62,433 nt of DNA, from NCBI GenBank assembly GCA_035656635.1, contig DASRSD010000098.1:1-62433 (forward strand), read 5' to 3'. The translations under genes were made by a program, and so were the position numbers. Shown in pieces: positions 37,451-46,927 of the stretch. The DNA comes from Pirellulales bacterium (GTDB lineage Bacteria > Planctomycetota > Planctomycetia > Pirellulales > JADZDJ01). The notes under the pieces are model-generated. The model was given only the letters and a program-made list of their open reading frames with translations. It ran no database searches and was not told the DNA's origin. Each line of letters starts with the position of its first letter. Position 1 is the first letter of the stretch.

Positions 37451-39373
37451 TTAGCGTTGTTCCGGTTCTTCCAAGTAGGTATAGCCGTGCAGTCCCTCTT
37501 CATAAAACTTGAGAAATCGGCCGGCCTCTTCATAGCCAATGCGGTTTTCACGTACGGCGGCTTCCGTCGCATCACGCAGGCTTCGGACCAAGGCATCGGG
37601 CTCGAATTCTACATAATCTAGTACCTCACGCACGGTGTCGCCTTTGATGACGGCCTGCAAAATCACTTGGCCCGATTCATCCATGGCCACGTGAACCGCG
37701 TTCGTGTCGCCAAACAGATTGTGCAAGTCGCCCAAAATTTCCTGATACGCACCGATGAGAAACGCACCCAAATAATATGGTTTGCCTTCATACTGGTGCA
37801 GCGGCAGCGTGCGTTTTACATCGCGGCGATCAATGAACTGATCGATCTTACCATCACTGTCGCACGTGATGTCGCCAAGCACCGAAAACCGTGTCGGCCG
37901 CTCAGCCAGCCGATGGATTGGCATCACCGGGAATAATTGTTTAATGGCCCAACTATCGGGAATTGATTGAAAGAGCGAGAAGTTGCAGAAGTATGTGTCC
38001 GACAACAGCGAATCCAAACCCTGTAATTCTTCGGGCACAAATTCCATCTGCTGGACCAGTTTTTGAATTTTATGACATATGGCCCAATATAAGTTTTCCA
38101 CCAGGCTGCGTTGGTCCAAGGGCAAGTATCCGTTGGAAAACAACGTCATCGCGTTATCGAGCGATTGCTGAGCGTCGTGATAGCTTTCCAAAATGTTGCG
38201 CACCCCGAGATTCTGGTACGTTTCCATGAGGTCAGAAAGCGGCTGCTCCACTTCGGCGGGCAATTGCGGTGGTATGCCGTTTTGTCCCTGTTCGGAAACT
38301 CCCAAGACGCCGAACACCAACACACTATGATAGGCCACCACTGCCCGGCCGCTTTCCGAAACAATCGTCGGATGCTTCACGTTGGCGTCGTCACATGCGC
38401 GCTGAATGTGATACACCACGTCGTTGGCATATTCTTGCAGGCTGTAATTCACGCTCGATTCGAAATTCGTTTGCGAACCGTCGTAATCCACACCCAGGCC
38501 GCCTCCCACATCAAGGTATTCCAGGCCTGCCCCGCGGCCGACCAACTCCGTGTAGACATGGGCGGCCTCGTTCAGTGCCGCCTTAATGTGCCGAATGTTG
38601 GTAATTTGGCTGCCTTGATGGAAATGTAGCAGTTTGAAGCAATCTTGCATTCCACGACTCTTCAACTCCTCCAGGCCCTTCAAAATCTCCGACACGGTAA
38701 GCCCGAACTTGGAACGGTAACCTCCCGACGATTGCCATCGACCAGAGCCCCGGGCCGCCAACTTTACACGCATGCCAATTTTGGGCCGCACGCCAATTTT
38801 CTCTGCGTATTCCAAAATCAGGCCCAGCTCGGTGTATTTTTCCACCACAGGAATAATGTTGCGGCCGATTTTTTGGGCCAGCATGGCCGTTTCGATGAAC
38901 TCGGCGTCCTTAAAGCCGTTACAAATAATCGGCGTGTCGTTGCTGGCCATGGCGATCACAGCCAATAGCTCCGGCTTGCTCCCGGCTTCCAGCCCGAACT
39001 TGAAGGGCTTTCCAAAGTCCAAAACTTCCTCCACCACCTGCCGTTGCTGATTCACTTTAATGGGGTATACGCAGCAATACCCACCTTGATATTTTTGCTC
39101 CGTCATCGCCGATTGAAATACGCCGTGAATTTCCGCCAAGCGGTGCTTCAAAATGTCGGCAAAGCGAATCAGAATGGGCAAATCGATGCCCCGCAATTGC
39201 AACCGATCCACCAGTTGCTTCAAATCGATCGATCGCTCCGGGTTTTTGGTGGGATGCACACAAACGTGCCCCTCGTCGTTGATCGAAAAGTATCCGTTTC
39301 CCCACCGTGGCACTTCGTACAGTTCGGCGGCATCCAGCACCGACCAACGTTCCAAATCCAAATCGATTTTCAA
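37451..39373 (-). CDS. speA: Biosynthetic arginine decarboxylase
   Basis: The 640-residue PLP enzyme (fold III, SpeA type) has YPIKVNQQRQVVEEVLDFG with the PLP-binding Lys, GLEAGSKPELLA, ICNGFKDAEFIE, KLLHFHQGSQI, EYLDVGGGLGVDYDGS, and SESGRAVVAYHSV. It makes agmatine from arginine, the first step of one putrescine route. The frame remains open for 193 codons upstream, but this part is not SpeA-like. I favour a TTG start at 39373 (MKIDLDLERW), preceded by GAGG at 9 bases and giving the normal family length. An ATG at 39556 with GGAAG is an alternative. No other polyamine gene is adjacent. Confidence 0.93.
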   Translation of the reverse strand: MKIDLDLERWSVLDAAELYEVPRWGNGYFSINDEGHVCVHPTKNPERSIDLKQLVDRLQLRGIDLPILIRFADILKHRLAEIHGVFQSAMTEQKYQGGYCCVYPIKVNQQRQVVEEVLDFGKPFKFGLEAGSKPELLAVIAMASNDTPIICNGFKDAEFIETAMLAQKIGRNIIPVVEKYTELGLILEYAEKIGVRPKIGMRVKLAARGSGRWQSSGGYRSKFGLTVSEILKGLEELKSRGMQDCFKLLHFHQGSQITNIRHIKAALNEAAHVYTELVGRGAGLEYLDVGGGLGVDYDGSQTNFESSVNYSLQEYANDVVYHIQRACDDANVKHPTIVSESGRAVVAYHSVLVFGVLGVSEQGQNGIPPQLPAEVEQPLSDLMETYQNLGVRNILESYHDAQQSLDNAMTLFSNGYLPLDQRSLVENLYWAICHKIQKLVQQMEFVPEELQGLDSLLSDTYFCNFSLFQSIPDSWAIKQLFPVMPIHRLAERPTRFSVLGDITCDSDGKIDQFIDRRDVKRTLPLHQYEGKPYYLGAFLIGAYQEILGDLHNLFGDTNAVHVAMDESGQVILQAVIKGDTVREVLDYVEFEPDALVRSLRDATEAAVRENRIGYEEAGRFLKFYEEGLHGYTYLEEPEQR

Positions 39374-40428
39374 CTCAGGAGTCCTCGTAACGAGAATCAG
39401 AAATTGAAGGTCCAGAGACGACCGGTTTGCGGAGGCGTTTGCACCGCATCGAGCATGATGAAGAAAGTTCGCTACATCCTGTGAACCGTGTTCAACGATG
39501 ATCGCCGGCGCCAATTGCCGGCGTGCCACACAACACAGAGGCAAACATCGTATCATACATACTTCCAGGAATTTGTGTACACGGTTTTGGGCCGTTTTGG
39601 AAAAATAGTTGTTAATTTTTCGTGAGCGGGGTTGCGCGGCAGAACGAACAAACTGATTTTTCCGACTCCCGCCAGCCGGAACCACGCGGTCGACATCCGT
39701 GCTTGAACCGGCGGCAATGTTTCGCGACGGAAGTGGCGGCACTCCAGAATGTCTCGCCGCAGCACCAGCGGCCAAACGATGTCCAGCGGGAGCACAGCGA
39801 GTGCGTTTTGTCGCTTTGGGCAGGAGGTTTTTTGGGGGCGACAAAACCGGGTCATTATGCGCGAAGTTCGCGCCATGCCGCTCGAGAATTCCAGGACTGC
39901 CGGCCGGTGGCGGCGGACAAAAATCAACAGGTTTTGGTTGGGCCGTGGGCATTTTCGGTCAATTGTTGTGTTGTTTTTGTGGATCAGGTTGGTGCAAATT
40001 TACTGGAAAGACATGAACAACAAGTCATTAAATCTCGGTCCTGCCAAGCCGTGTCGGCCGGGCAAGCAGAGCAGATTCGTTTGGCGCCGCCGGCCGGCAT
40101 CGCGGCCGGAATAAGTGGCGCTGTCACGCGGGAATCAAATGCCGGCCGCTGGACGGCCCAACGGCCTTATATGTACAAACGAACACTAACTGGTCCTGAG
40201 CTTACCAGAAACGCTGGCCCCATTTCAAGGAACATTTTGGGCCAGTGCAAATAAATTTCGCGCAGCAGCGCAAAGAACGCTTTCCATCACAAGTGTCGTT
40301 GTACGGATCGCTCCCAGCAATCACATCATACTCGATTGGCCTTCCCAAGCGGGAAAGCCAGCGGGGGAATGTTATGACAACTGCGGCTATGGTAAAAGAG
40401 TCGCTGGGGGTAACGTGAGATAAGCGTC
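39374..40428. other. One-kilobase intergenic region without recognised gene
   Basis: The stretch lies between divergent speA and the oxidoreductase. Open frames on both strands (for instance a 210-codon frame at 39622-40254) have compositions like shadow translation, no ribosome site and no recognisable motif. GC-rich inverted words (GCCGGC-rich, around 40088-40147) are present but no clear hairpin with function. Nothing further can be supported. Confidence 0.45.
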
Positions 40429-41418
40429 ATGAAAAAACTTCGTTGGGGAATTTTGAGCACGGCGAAAATTGGAACCGAGAAAGTCGTTCCCGCCATGCAG
40501 GCCGGCCAGTTTTGCGAGGTGGCGGCCATGGCCTCGCGAAATTTGGAAACGGCCCAGGCAGCGGCCAAGAAATTGGGGATTAGCAAAGCGTACGGTTCGT
40601 ACGAAGAGCTGCTGGCCGACAAAGAAATTGACGCCGTTTACATCCCACTGCCCAATCATTTGCACGTGCCGTGGTCGATCCGGTGCTTGCAGGCCGGCAA
40701 GCACGTGCTGTGCGAAAAGCCAATTGGAATGAACGGGCAGGAAGCGGCGGATTTGCTGGCCGAGGCGAAACGGCATCCACACTTAAAGATGATGGAAGCC
40801 TTCATGTTTCGGCTGCATCCGCAATGGCAGTTGGCCCGGCGGCTGGTAAGCGAAGGGCAAATTGGCCAGTTGCGGACCATTCAAGCGTTCTTTTCCTATC
40901 ACAATGTCAACGCCGACAACATTCGCAACATCGCCGCAGTAGGGGGCGGTGGGCTGATGGACATCGGCTGTTATTGCATTTCGCTGTCGCGGTTCATCTT
41001 TGCTGCCGAACCGCAACGTGTGCTGGGAATTGTTGAGTACGATGCGAAGTTCAAGACCGATCGCTTGGCTTCGGCGATTTTGGAATTTCCGGGCGGCACA
41101 GCCACGTTCACGTGTTCCACGCAATTATCGCCCTACCAGCGAGTGAATATTTTCGGCACGGAGGGGCGCGTGGAAATTGAAATTCCATTCAACGCGCCTC
41201 CCGATCGGCCCAGCAAACTGTGGCATCAGCGTGGCACAGAGATTCAAGAACACCCGTTGAAAGTATGCAACCAATACATGATCCTAGGCGATTCGTTTTC
41301 GCAGGCCGTGTTGGAAAACAAGGAAGTTCCAACACCTCTGGCCGATGCCGTGGCCAACATGCGCGTCATTGAAGCCGTGGCCGGCAGTGGAAAGAGCAAC
41401 GCTTGGGTAGCGCTGTAG
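40429..41418 (+). CDS. Gfo/Idh/MocA-family oxidoreductase
   Basis: The 329-residue protein has the Rossmann start LRWGILSTAKIGTEKVVPAM, ASRNLETAQAAAKKLGI, the IPLPNHLHVPWSIRCLQAGKHVLCEKP signature (Lys of EKP is catalytic), and GGLMDIGCYCISLSRFIF with the His/Tyr-region typical of the dimeric-dihydrodiol/1,5-anhydrofructose branch. It uses NAD(P) on sugars or polyols; the substrate cannot be named. It stands alone, with its stop 20 bases from the convergent spoVG stop. Confidence 0.92.
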   Translation: MKKLRWGILSTAKIGTEKVVPAMQAGQFCEVAAMASRNLETAQAAAKKLGISKAYGSYEELLADKEIDAVYIPLPNHLHVPWSIRCLQAGKHVLCEKPIGMNGQEAADLLAEAKRHPHLKMMEAFMFRLHPQWQLARRLVSEGQIGQLRTIQAFFSYHNVNADNIRNIAAVGGGGLMDIGCYCISLSRFIFAAEPQRVLGIVEYDAKFKTDRLASAILEFPGGTATFTCSTQLSPYQRVNIFGTEGRVEIEIPFNAPPDRPSKLWHQRGTEIQEHPLKVCNQYMILGDSFSQAVLENKEVPTPLADAVANMRVIEAVAGSGKSNAWVAL

Positions 41419-41437
41419 CAATCCTTTGGCCAAGCGG

Positions 41438-42130
41438 TCAAAAAACTCCGTCGCCGAATCCGCTAGCTTTAGGCTGCGACGAAGCATCATCGTCGGCCAC
41501 GCGCTGACTCTCGGCAGCGGGCTTGTTATCGGCAGCGGCGTGGCCATCGATGCCGGAAACCTTCGTTGGCATACCAGCGGGACTGATTGACTTCATGTGA
41601 GGCCGACCAGATCGCTCTCCCACCGGCGCGTGGGATGATTTGTGCATGGGACGGCCATAACTGGTGGTGGGATGGCTGCGCGCGGGGCGAGAATGACGGG
41701 CCGGAATCAAGTCGTCGACGTCAAAGTCATCATATCTCGAGACATAACCCGGCTGTTTGGCTCGTTCCTGTTCTTGAAGAAATTCGGTAATGACGCGGTC
41801 CTGAATCATTTCGCGGCACGCGCTGTTAATGGGATGGGCAATATCTGCATACAGCTTTGCGCGGCCTTCTTCATCCAGCGGAGCGCGGTTGGGGTTCAGC
41901 TTTTGACCGCAATCGTTGCAATACGCCGCCCGCAAATGGTTTTTTGAGCCGCACTGCGGACAATGCGAGGTCAGCTTGCGACTGGGCATGGCGACAAAGG
42001 GACCATTGGCGCCGTCAATGATTTTCAAATCGCGGATGACGAAGCAATTGTCGAAGGTAATGGAGCAAAACGCCTGTAATCGTTCGCCACCCTCTTCCAT
42101 CAGCTTGATGCGAACTTCGGTGATTTCCAC
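41438..42130 (-). CDS. spoVG: SpoVG-family protein with C-terminal zinc ribbon
   Basis: The first 85 residues match Spo[52 protein letters not shown] and the later [20 protein letters not shown] helix. A zinc ribbon (CPQCG at about 58-62 and CNDCG at about 72-76) is inserted between the beta-rich core and the final helix. The 230-residue length is over twice the usual 85-100, the C-terminal 90 residues being disordered and Ser/Pro/Arg-rich. SpoVG proteins bind nucleic acid and regulate gene expression. The start is a GTG with a perfect AAGGAG 7 bases upstream, not the earlier in-frame ATG. It follows ispE, the order also known from Bacillus near purR-yabJ-spoVG. Confidence 0.92.
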   Translation of the reverse strand: MEITEVRIKLMEEGGERLQAFCSITFDNCFVIRDLKIIDGANGPFVAMPSRKLTSHCPQCGSKNHLRAAYCNDCGQKLNPNRAPLDEEGRAKLYADIAHPINSACREMIQDRVITEFLQEQERAKQPGYVSRYDDFDVDDLIPARHSRPARSHPTTSYGRPMHKSSHAPVGERSGRPHMKSISPAGMPTKVSGIDGHAAADNKPAAESQRVADDDASSQPKASGFGDGVF

Positions 42131-42323
42131 GGCTGTTCTCCTTGCGAAGCCGGTGCAGGCCCGTCCTTGAGAGGTGTTCTCAAGTAATCGCACTAAACTC
42201 CGAGTCTGTAGGGGTAAATATCGGTGGGAGCCAAATCATGCCTTGGTCGAGAGCAGCGAACGGTCGCAACAAGTTGCCCACGGCTTGTAATGCACAACTT
42301 TTCCCTTTCGACCATCTGTTCAT

Positions 42324-43259
42324 TCAAACCGAGCTTACCGACCAAACGTTCCCAAGCCCCGGGTGGCGGTTGCGCAATTTTGCTGCCACGCGGCGTGATT
42401 GAACCGCCGAGTTGCAAATGGCAAAACAGGCACTACCGCTACCGCTCATTCCAACAACCGGACAATTCTCCTTTGCCAGTTGATCCAATACTTTGTCGAT
42501 CCAGGAAGAGAGATTGCGGGCAGGCTCCAGCAATCGGTTATGTGCCTGCGGGCCAAGGCTCTTCCAATCCTGTTTACGGAATGCTTCGACGACCGGCTCA
42601 ACTCTCTGCGGTGGATTTCCCACTTGGCAAGCTTGGTAAACTGTGGCCGTCGACAACCCGACAGGCGGCTTGACGATGACCAAATGTAGGCGTCCGATTC
42701 GATCTACAAGTTCGATCTGTTCTCCTTTGCCCCGGCAAACCGCCGTGCGAGAATTAAGAAAGAACGGTACGTCGCTTCCTATTTCCGCCGCCACCGCCCA
42801 TAATTGCGCTACCGGCCAATTTAGGCTCCAAGCCAAATTAGCCGCCAGGAGTGCCGCCGCCGCATCGCTCGACCCGCCGCCCAAACCGGCCGCAGCCGGG
42901 ATTCGCTTAATCAATTGCAGCTTTGCACCGCGCTTGATTCCGGCATGCCGGGCCAGCAGGCGTATTGCCCGCACCGCATGGTTGTGTTCTACCTCCGGTA
43001 GTTTTTCCCATTGATCCGCCGCCCCATTCGGTCCGGCGATGCCTGCTGGCTTTCCGTATGCTAAGGCCCAGCGAGCGGCAAGCGTTACTTGTCCAGAAGG
43101 ATCGTCCTCCAGGAACAAGGTGTCGTATAGCCCGATAGGCGCCATGAGGGTTTCGACCTCATGGAATCCATCACTGCGCTGGCTTAGGACTTCGAAGAAA
43201 AGGTTGATTTTCGCCGGCGCTAACACTTCAAACCCAGTAGCGCTGCGGCGGATCTGCAC
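42324..43259 (-). CDS. ispE: 4-diphosphocytidyl-2-C-methyl-D-erythritol kinase
   Basis: The 311-residue GHMP kinase shows the N-terminal APAKINLFFEVLSQRSDGFHEVETLMAPIGLYD, the ATP loop PAAAGLGGGSSDAAAALL, IGSDVPFFL and the C-terminal GMSGSGSACFAI. It phosphorylates CDP-methylerythritol in the MEP route to isoprenoids. A GTG at 43259 with GAGGGA 7 bases upstream gives the family's normal start; a 26-codon longer frame exists but its extra residues are not family-like. Gap to spoVG is about 190 bases. Confidence 0.94.
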   Translation of the reverse strand: MQIRRSATGFEVLAPAKINLFFEVLSQRSDGFHEVETLMAPIGLYDTLFLEDDPSGQVTLAARWALAYGKPAGIAGPNGAADQWEKLPEVEHNHAVRAIRLLARHAGIKRGAKLQLIKRIPAAAGLGGGSSDAAAALLAANLAWSLNWPVAQLWAVAAEIGSDVPFFLNSRTAVCRGKGEQIELVDRIGRLHLVIVKPPVGLSTATVYQACQVGNPPQRVEPVVEAFRKQDWKSLGPQAHNRLLEPARNLSSWIDKVLDQLAKENCPVVGMSGSGSACFAICNSAVQSRRVAAKLRNRHPGLGNVWSVSSV

Positions 43260-43437
43260 CCGACGTTCCCTCGACGGCCAAAACTCAGCGCGGCCTTGCC
43301 GACCGCGATCAACCAACTCATGCGCACTGTATAACAAGAATGAATCCGGTTTCCGGCCGATTGATCCCTGCCGAAAACCACCCTATGCGCGTGTAATTTA
43401 GCGAAAGTCGACAAAACAGTCAATCAATCCGTCCAGG

Positions 43438-43572
43438 CGGTAGTGGGCCAATTTGATGGAAACAGTTTGGGTGGCCGGGGTCGAGTGCGGCCGAGCCCCC
43501 GGAATTTCTGCGACTGGGGGCTCACTTCGTTCGACCCCAGCCACCCTGAAAAATCAAACTGGCCCACTACCG
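43438..43572. mobile_element. MITE-like 135-bp imperfect palindrome
   Basis: The outer arms (CGGTAGTGGGCCAATTTGAT at 43438-43457 and the inverse of CGGTAGTGGGCCAGTTTGAT ending at 43572) match in 19 of 20 positions. Inner arms GGGTGGCCGGGGTCGA and TCGACCCCAGCCACCC match again, and the centre has GAGCCCCC against GGGGGCTC. It has no coding capacity. It sits within the 388-base gap 43338-43725 between ispE and the PQQ-propeller gene; the rest of that gap shows nothing else. Confidence 0.88.
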
Positions 43573-43725
43573 TCGAGGCAGATTAAGACGTGCCTTTATA
43601 TAGCAGCCAGCCGTGAACTGGAGATTTATGCGGTTTCTGCCGCGCGGTCTCAAAAAGGGAATGGTATGACAGCAATCTGTCTTAAGTCGATGGCACGAAA
43701 TGCCCAGCGATTTAGCTGCGGCGGC

Positions 43726-45039
43726 TTAGTTTTGTGCGGCCAGTGATGCACATACAAGCTCTTGGTCGTTCCGGGCAAAAACATGCCGGTTGGCAAAGGC
43801 CGGGTGCGACCAGCACACGCCGCCACGCTGATCCAACTGACCGGTCGTGGGTTCGATCAGCTTGGTACGGCTGATTTCTTCAAAACCGGTAGGCGACAAC
43901 CGGGTGATCAGCAATTCGCCCCGCTCGTTGAACATCCATACTTTGTCGTCGTGGCGAATCATGTGAATGGCTGCCCAACGAGCTTTAGGCACCGCATCCT
44001 GGCTTTCCCAAATGCGCTCGCCGGTGGCAGCATCGAGACACCGCAACTGACCGAAACTATCGACGCCATAAACGTACCCATTTTCTAAAATGGGAGTGCC
44101 GATCATGCAGTGCAAGCTTTGCGTATGGATTTCGTCGGGACCGACTTTTCGCCACACGCGCTCCACGGCTGGCCGCGCGGTTGCGGAATCTGTCTTTAAC
44201 CGCAACATGAGCGAACCATCGTAAAACGACGACACAAACAACAAGTCGCCGGCAACCACGGGAGTGGCAATGCCGATGGGCATTTGCTTGGGCTTCATTT
44301 CTTCGCGCCAGTACACGCTACCATCGGCCGGGTTGAGTCCCACCACGCCCGCACCGGTCCAAATCACGAGCACGGGCCGGCCGGCTTGCTGGATCAGAAT
44401 CGGCGCAGAGTATTGCGCGGGATCGTCCAGCGCTTTCCAAATTTCCTCGCCGGTGGTTTTATCCAGGGCCACGACACACGCATGTTCTCCGCCGACGTTG
44501 AGAATCAACCGCTGTCCGTCGATCAGCGGCGCCGCGGCAATGCCCCACATCGGCATTTTGATGTTGTAAAGTGCTTTCAAATCTTTTTGCCATAAAACAT
44601 CGCCTGTGGCAGCATTGAAGCAGAACAGGTTTCCCATCGCACCCAGCGAATACGCCTTGTCTTGGTCAATCGTCACGGCAGCGCGCGGCCCGGCGGCATA
44701 GCCGACGCCCACATAGGGGCAATCGTAGGTGTGGTGCCACAGCGGCTTGCCGGTGGCGGCATTGAAGCAGTGAACCCGTTCCACTTGCGCGGGCTCGACT
44801 TGACGATCAGTCACATACACGCGGCCTGCCGCCACGGTTGGTCCGCTGTAACCAGGACCAATTTCCGCCCGCCATTGAATGGGGAGTTGCGGCGCATCGA
44901 ACTTTTCGACAACCCCCGTTTCCCGCCAAACGCCATCGCGCAGCGGTCCACGCCATTGCGGCCAATCGTCGGCCAGCGAACTGTGCAGCGAAGCCCAGCA
45001 GAGAACCACGCCAATTGCAATCGATTTGCAAGCAGACAT
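43726..45039 (-). CDS. Exported PQQ-type beta-propeller protein
   Basis: The 437-residue protein has a signal peptide (SIAIGVVLCWASLHSSLA) and the planctomycete-typical DDWPQWRGPLRDGVW start of a PQQ-binding-like propeller. Repeats such as HCFNAATGKPLWHHTY, FCFNAATGDVLWQKDL and VALDKTTGEEIWKALDDP form the blades. Such proteins resemble BamB or quinoprotein dehydrogenases but usually have no PQQ or catalytic residues recognised from sequence. It starts 8 bases after ilvE's stop, so it is the end of a leftward unit. Confidence 0.9.
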   Translation of the reverse strand: MSACKSIAIGVVLCWASLHSSLADDWPQWRGPLRDGVWRETGVVEKFDAPQLPIQWRAEIGPGYSGPTVAAGRVYVTDRQVEPAQVERVHCFNAATGKPLWHHTYDCPYVGVGYAAGPRAAVTIDQDKAYSLGAMGNLFCFNAATGDVLWQKDLKALYNIKMPMWGIAAAPLIDGQRLILNVGGEHACVVALDKTTGEEIWKALDDPAQYSAPILIQQAGRPVLVIWTGAGVVGLNPADGSVYWREEMKPKQMPIGIATPVVAGDLLFVSSFYDGSLMLRLKTDSATARPAVERVWRKVGPDEIHTQSLHCMIGTPILENGYVYGVDSFGQLRCLDAATGERIWESQDAVPKARWAAIHMIRHDDKVWMFNERGELLITRLSPTGFEEISRTKLIEPTTGQLDQRGGVCWSHPAFANRHVFARNDQELVCASLAAQN

Positions 45040-45047
45040 CGGTGATG

Positions 45048-45956
45048 CTATTCCCGCGTCAGTTTGTGAAAGCGCTGGATTAAATCGCGCGTGATGGGGC
45101 CGGGCTTGCCATCGCCAATGGCGCGGTTGTCGATTTTCACCACGGGAATGATTTCGGCGGCGCTGCCCGTGAGAAAACATTCGTCCGCAATGTACACGTC
45201 GTGCCGAGTGAGCGACATTTCCTGCACGGCAATGCCTGCGCCGCGGCCCAGTTCGATCACCGCATCCCGAGTCACGCCTTCCAAAATACCGGCATCGAGC
45301 GGCGGGGTTTGCAGCATGCCGCCGCGCACCAGAAAGATGTTATCGCCAGTACACTCGGCCACTTCGCCCTTGTGGTTGAGCATTAATGCTTCACTACATC
45401 CGGCTTTCAACCCCTCGATTTTCGCCAAAATGTTGTTCAAGTAATTCAGCGATTTAATGCGGGGGTTGAGCGCGCCGGGATGATTGCGCATGGTGCTGGC
45501 GGTGACAATTTCCAAGCCGTTGCGGTAAAAATCCTCTGGGTACAGCTCAATTTTATCGGTAATAATAATCACTTGAGGATTGCTACACCGATTGGGATCC
45601 AACCCCAACGTGCCGGCGCCGCGGGTCACCACGAGGCGAATGTAGCCATCGCTAATGCCATTGGCCGCCAGAGTGTCGTTCACCGCCTGGGCCAGGGCCG
45701 CACGGCTGAGTGGAATTTCCAACCAAATGGCTTTGGCCGAGCTCCACAGCCGATCTAAATGCCGCTGGAGCCGAAACACTTTGCCGCCGTAACTGCGCAT
45801 GCCTTCAAACACGCCATCGCCGTATAACAGGCCGTGATCGTAAACGCTGATTTTTGCGTCTTCCTTTTCGAGCAACTTGCCGTTGATGTAAATCTGAAGC
45901 GATTTGCGCACAGCAGCGGACGGAGCGGCCTGTGGTTGATTTTTAAGTTCCGGCAT
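45048..45956 (-). CDS. ilvE: Branched-chain amino acid aminotransferase
   Basis: The 302-residue class IV aminotransferase shows the signatures YINGKLLEKEDAKISVYDHGLLYGDGVFEGMRSY, the PLP-Lys in RIKSLNYLNNILAKIE, EALMLNHKGEVAECTGDNIFLV and a C-terminal SAAEIIPVVKIDNRAIGDGKPGPIT. It catalyses the last step of valine, leucine and isoleucine synthesis; the sequence type is also compatible with D-amino acid transaminase-like members, but the EGMRSY and GTGSAAEI-type motifs favour IlvE. The ATG at 45956 fits the family's start; the frame is open further upstream. It follows lolD and precedes the PQQ gene. Confidence 0.94.
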   Translation of the reverse strand: MPELKNQPQAAPSAAVRKSLQIYINGKLLEKEDAKISVYDHGLLYGDGVFEGMRSYGGKVFRLQRHLDRLWSSAKAIWLEIPLSRAALAQAVNDTLAANGISDGYIRLVVTRGAGTLGLDPNRCSNPQVIIITDKIELYPEDFYRNGLEIVTASTMRNHPGALNPRIKSLNYLNNILAKIEGLKAGCSEALMLNHKGEVAECTGDNIFLVRGGMLQTPPLDAGILEGVTRDAVIELGRGAGIAVQEMSLTRHDVYIADECFLTGSAAEIIPVVKIDNRAIGDGKPGPITRDLIQRFHKLTRE

Positions 45957-46045
45957 GGCTATTTTCTTTGCAAAGGAATAGGGCTTACTTGGCGGAGCGG
46001 CGCGCTTTTTTGCAAACAGACAGGTTTGACACACCGTCGCCCAGA

Positions 46046-46927
46046 TTATTCGACCCCCGGCGCAACAACCTGGCCATTGGCCAAGCGCACAATGCGGTCT
46101 GCCTTGGCGGCAATGGCGGCGTCGTGCGTCACCATGACTATAGAGAGCCCCTGCTCTGCATTCAAGGTTCGCAGAATTCGTAAGATTTCCTGACCCGTGC
46201 CTTGGTCAAGATTGCCCGTTGGCTCATCGGCCAACAGCACTTGCGGCCGGGCAATTAAAGCCCTGGCAATTGCTACCCGTTGCATTTCGCCGCCGGAAAG
46301 TTCGCGGGGCCGATGTTTCAGCCGGTGACCCAACCCCAGTGTGGCCAGCAACTCTTGGGCTCGCTGGACAGATTGGCTGCGGCTGCGCCAGTAGCTCCAC
46401 ACGCTGCGGCCAATCATTAGCGGAGCCAGCACATTTTCCAGCGTCGTCAGCTCCGGCAGCAGGTGATAAAACTGAAAGATCATGCCGAACCGCTCGTTGC
46501 GCAATCGATCGCGCGCCGCCGAAGGTAAGTTGTCGATCCGCTGGTCAAAAAAATGAACTTCGCCGGCGGTCGGGCCATCGAGCGTGCCCAGCAAGTGCAG
46601 CAGCGTGCTTTTGCCGCAACCACTTTGGCCCACAATCGCCAAAAACTCTCCTTGCCTCACTTCTAAATCGACACCGGTGAGAACGGGAATGTCGAGCTGA
46701 CCCTTGCGGTAGGTTTTTTGCAGTGCCACCGCGGAGAGATGGATGGCGGCAGAATTCGATAATGGGGAATGGGGAATGGGGAGTGGGGAATGAGGAAGCA
46801 CAGATTCTGAGTCTGGCGGCAAAAGTGTGGAATTGGCAGTTGGCATAGATGCGTGGGGAGCGGAGATGATTGAATTGGAAGATGTTGTGGCACGGCGCGG
46901 CACAATCAATTTCGCCTGTTCACTCAT
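46046..46927 (-). CDS. lolD: LolD-type ABC transporter ATPase
   Basis: The 293-residue ATPase has a Walker [11 protein letters not shown]-loop [16 protein letters not shown], signature [16 protein letters not shown], Walker [13 protein letters not shown] and switch His in VTHD. It pairs with LolC/E-type permease to extract outer-membrane lipoproteins from the inner membrane. Its start overlaps the lolC stop by 8 bases. The first 60-85 residues are an extension containing a stretch encoded by repeated ATGGGGA words ([15 protein letters not shown]). The rest is of normal length. Confidence 0.93.
   Translation of the reverse strand: MSEQAKLIVPRRATTSSNSIISAPHASMPTANSTLLPPDSESVLPHSPLPIPHSPLSNSAAIHLSAVALQKTYRKGQLDIPVLTGVDLEVRQGEFLAIVGQSGCGKSTLLHLLGTLDGPTAGEVHFFDQRIDNLPSAARDRLRNERFGMIFQFYHLLPELTTLENVLAPLMIGRSVWSYWRSRSQSVQRAQELLATLGLGHRLKHRPRELSGGEMQRVAIARALIARPQVLLADEPTGNLDQGTGQEILRILRTLNAEQGLSIVMVTHDAAIAAKADRIVRLANGQVVAPGVE
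46762..46795. repeat. GGGGAAT tandem words inside the lolD extension
   Basis: ATGGGGA and GGAATGG words recur four times over 34 bases. The encoded N-terminal [11 protein letters not shown] stretch precedes the ABC domain. The repeat does not disturb the reading frame. Confidence 0.7.

Noticed and set aside
39376-39952. N-terminal 193-codon extension of the speA frame
   Set aside because: The extension has no similarity to arginine decarboxylases and is Pro/Arg-rich; a TTG with a ribosome site at 39373 gives the normal length.
39622-40254. Open frame of 210 codons between speA and the oxidoreductase
   Set aside because: No ribosome site, no hydrophobic core or family motif, and composition typical of GC-rich shadow frames; it also overlaps the extra upstream part of the speA frame.
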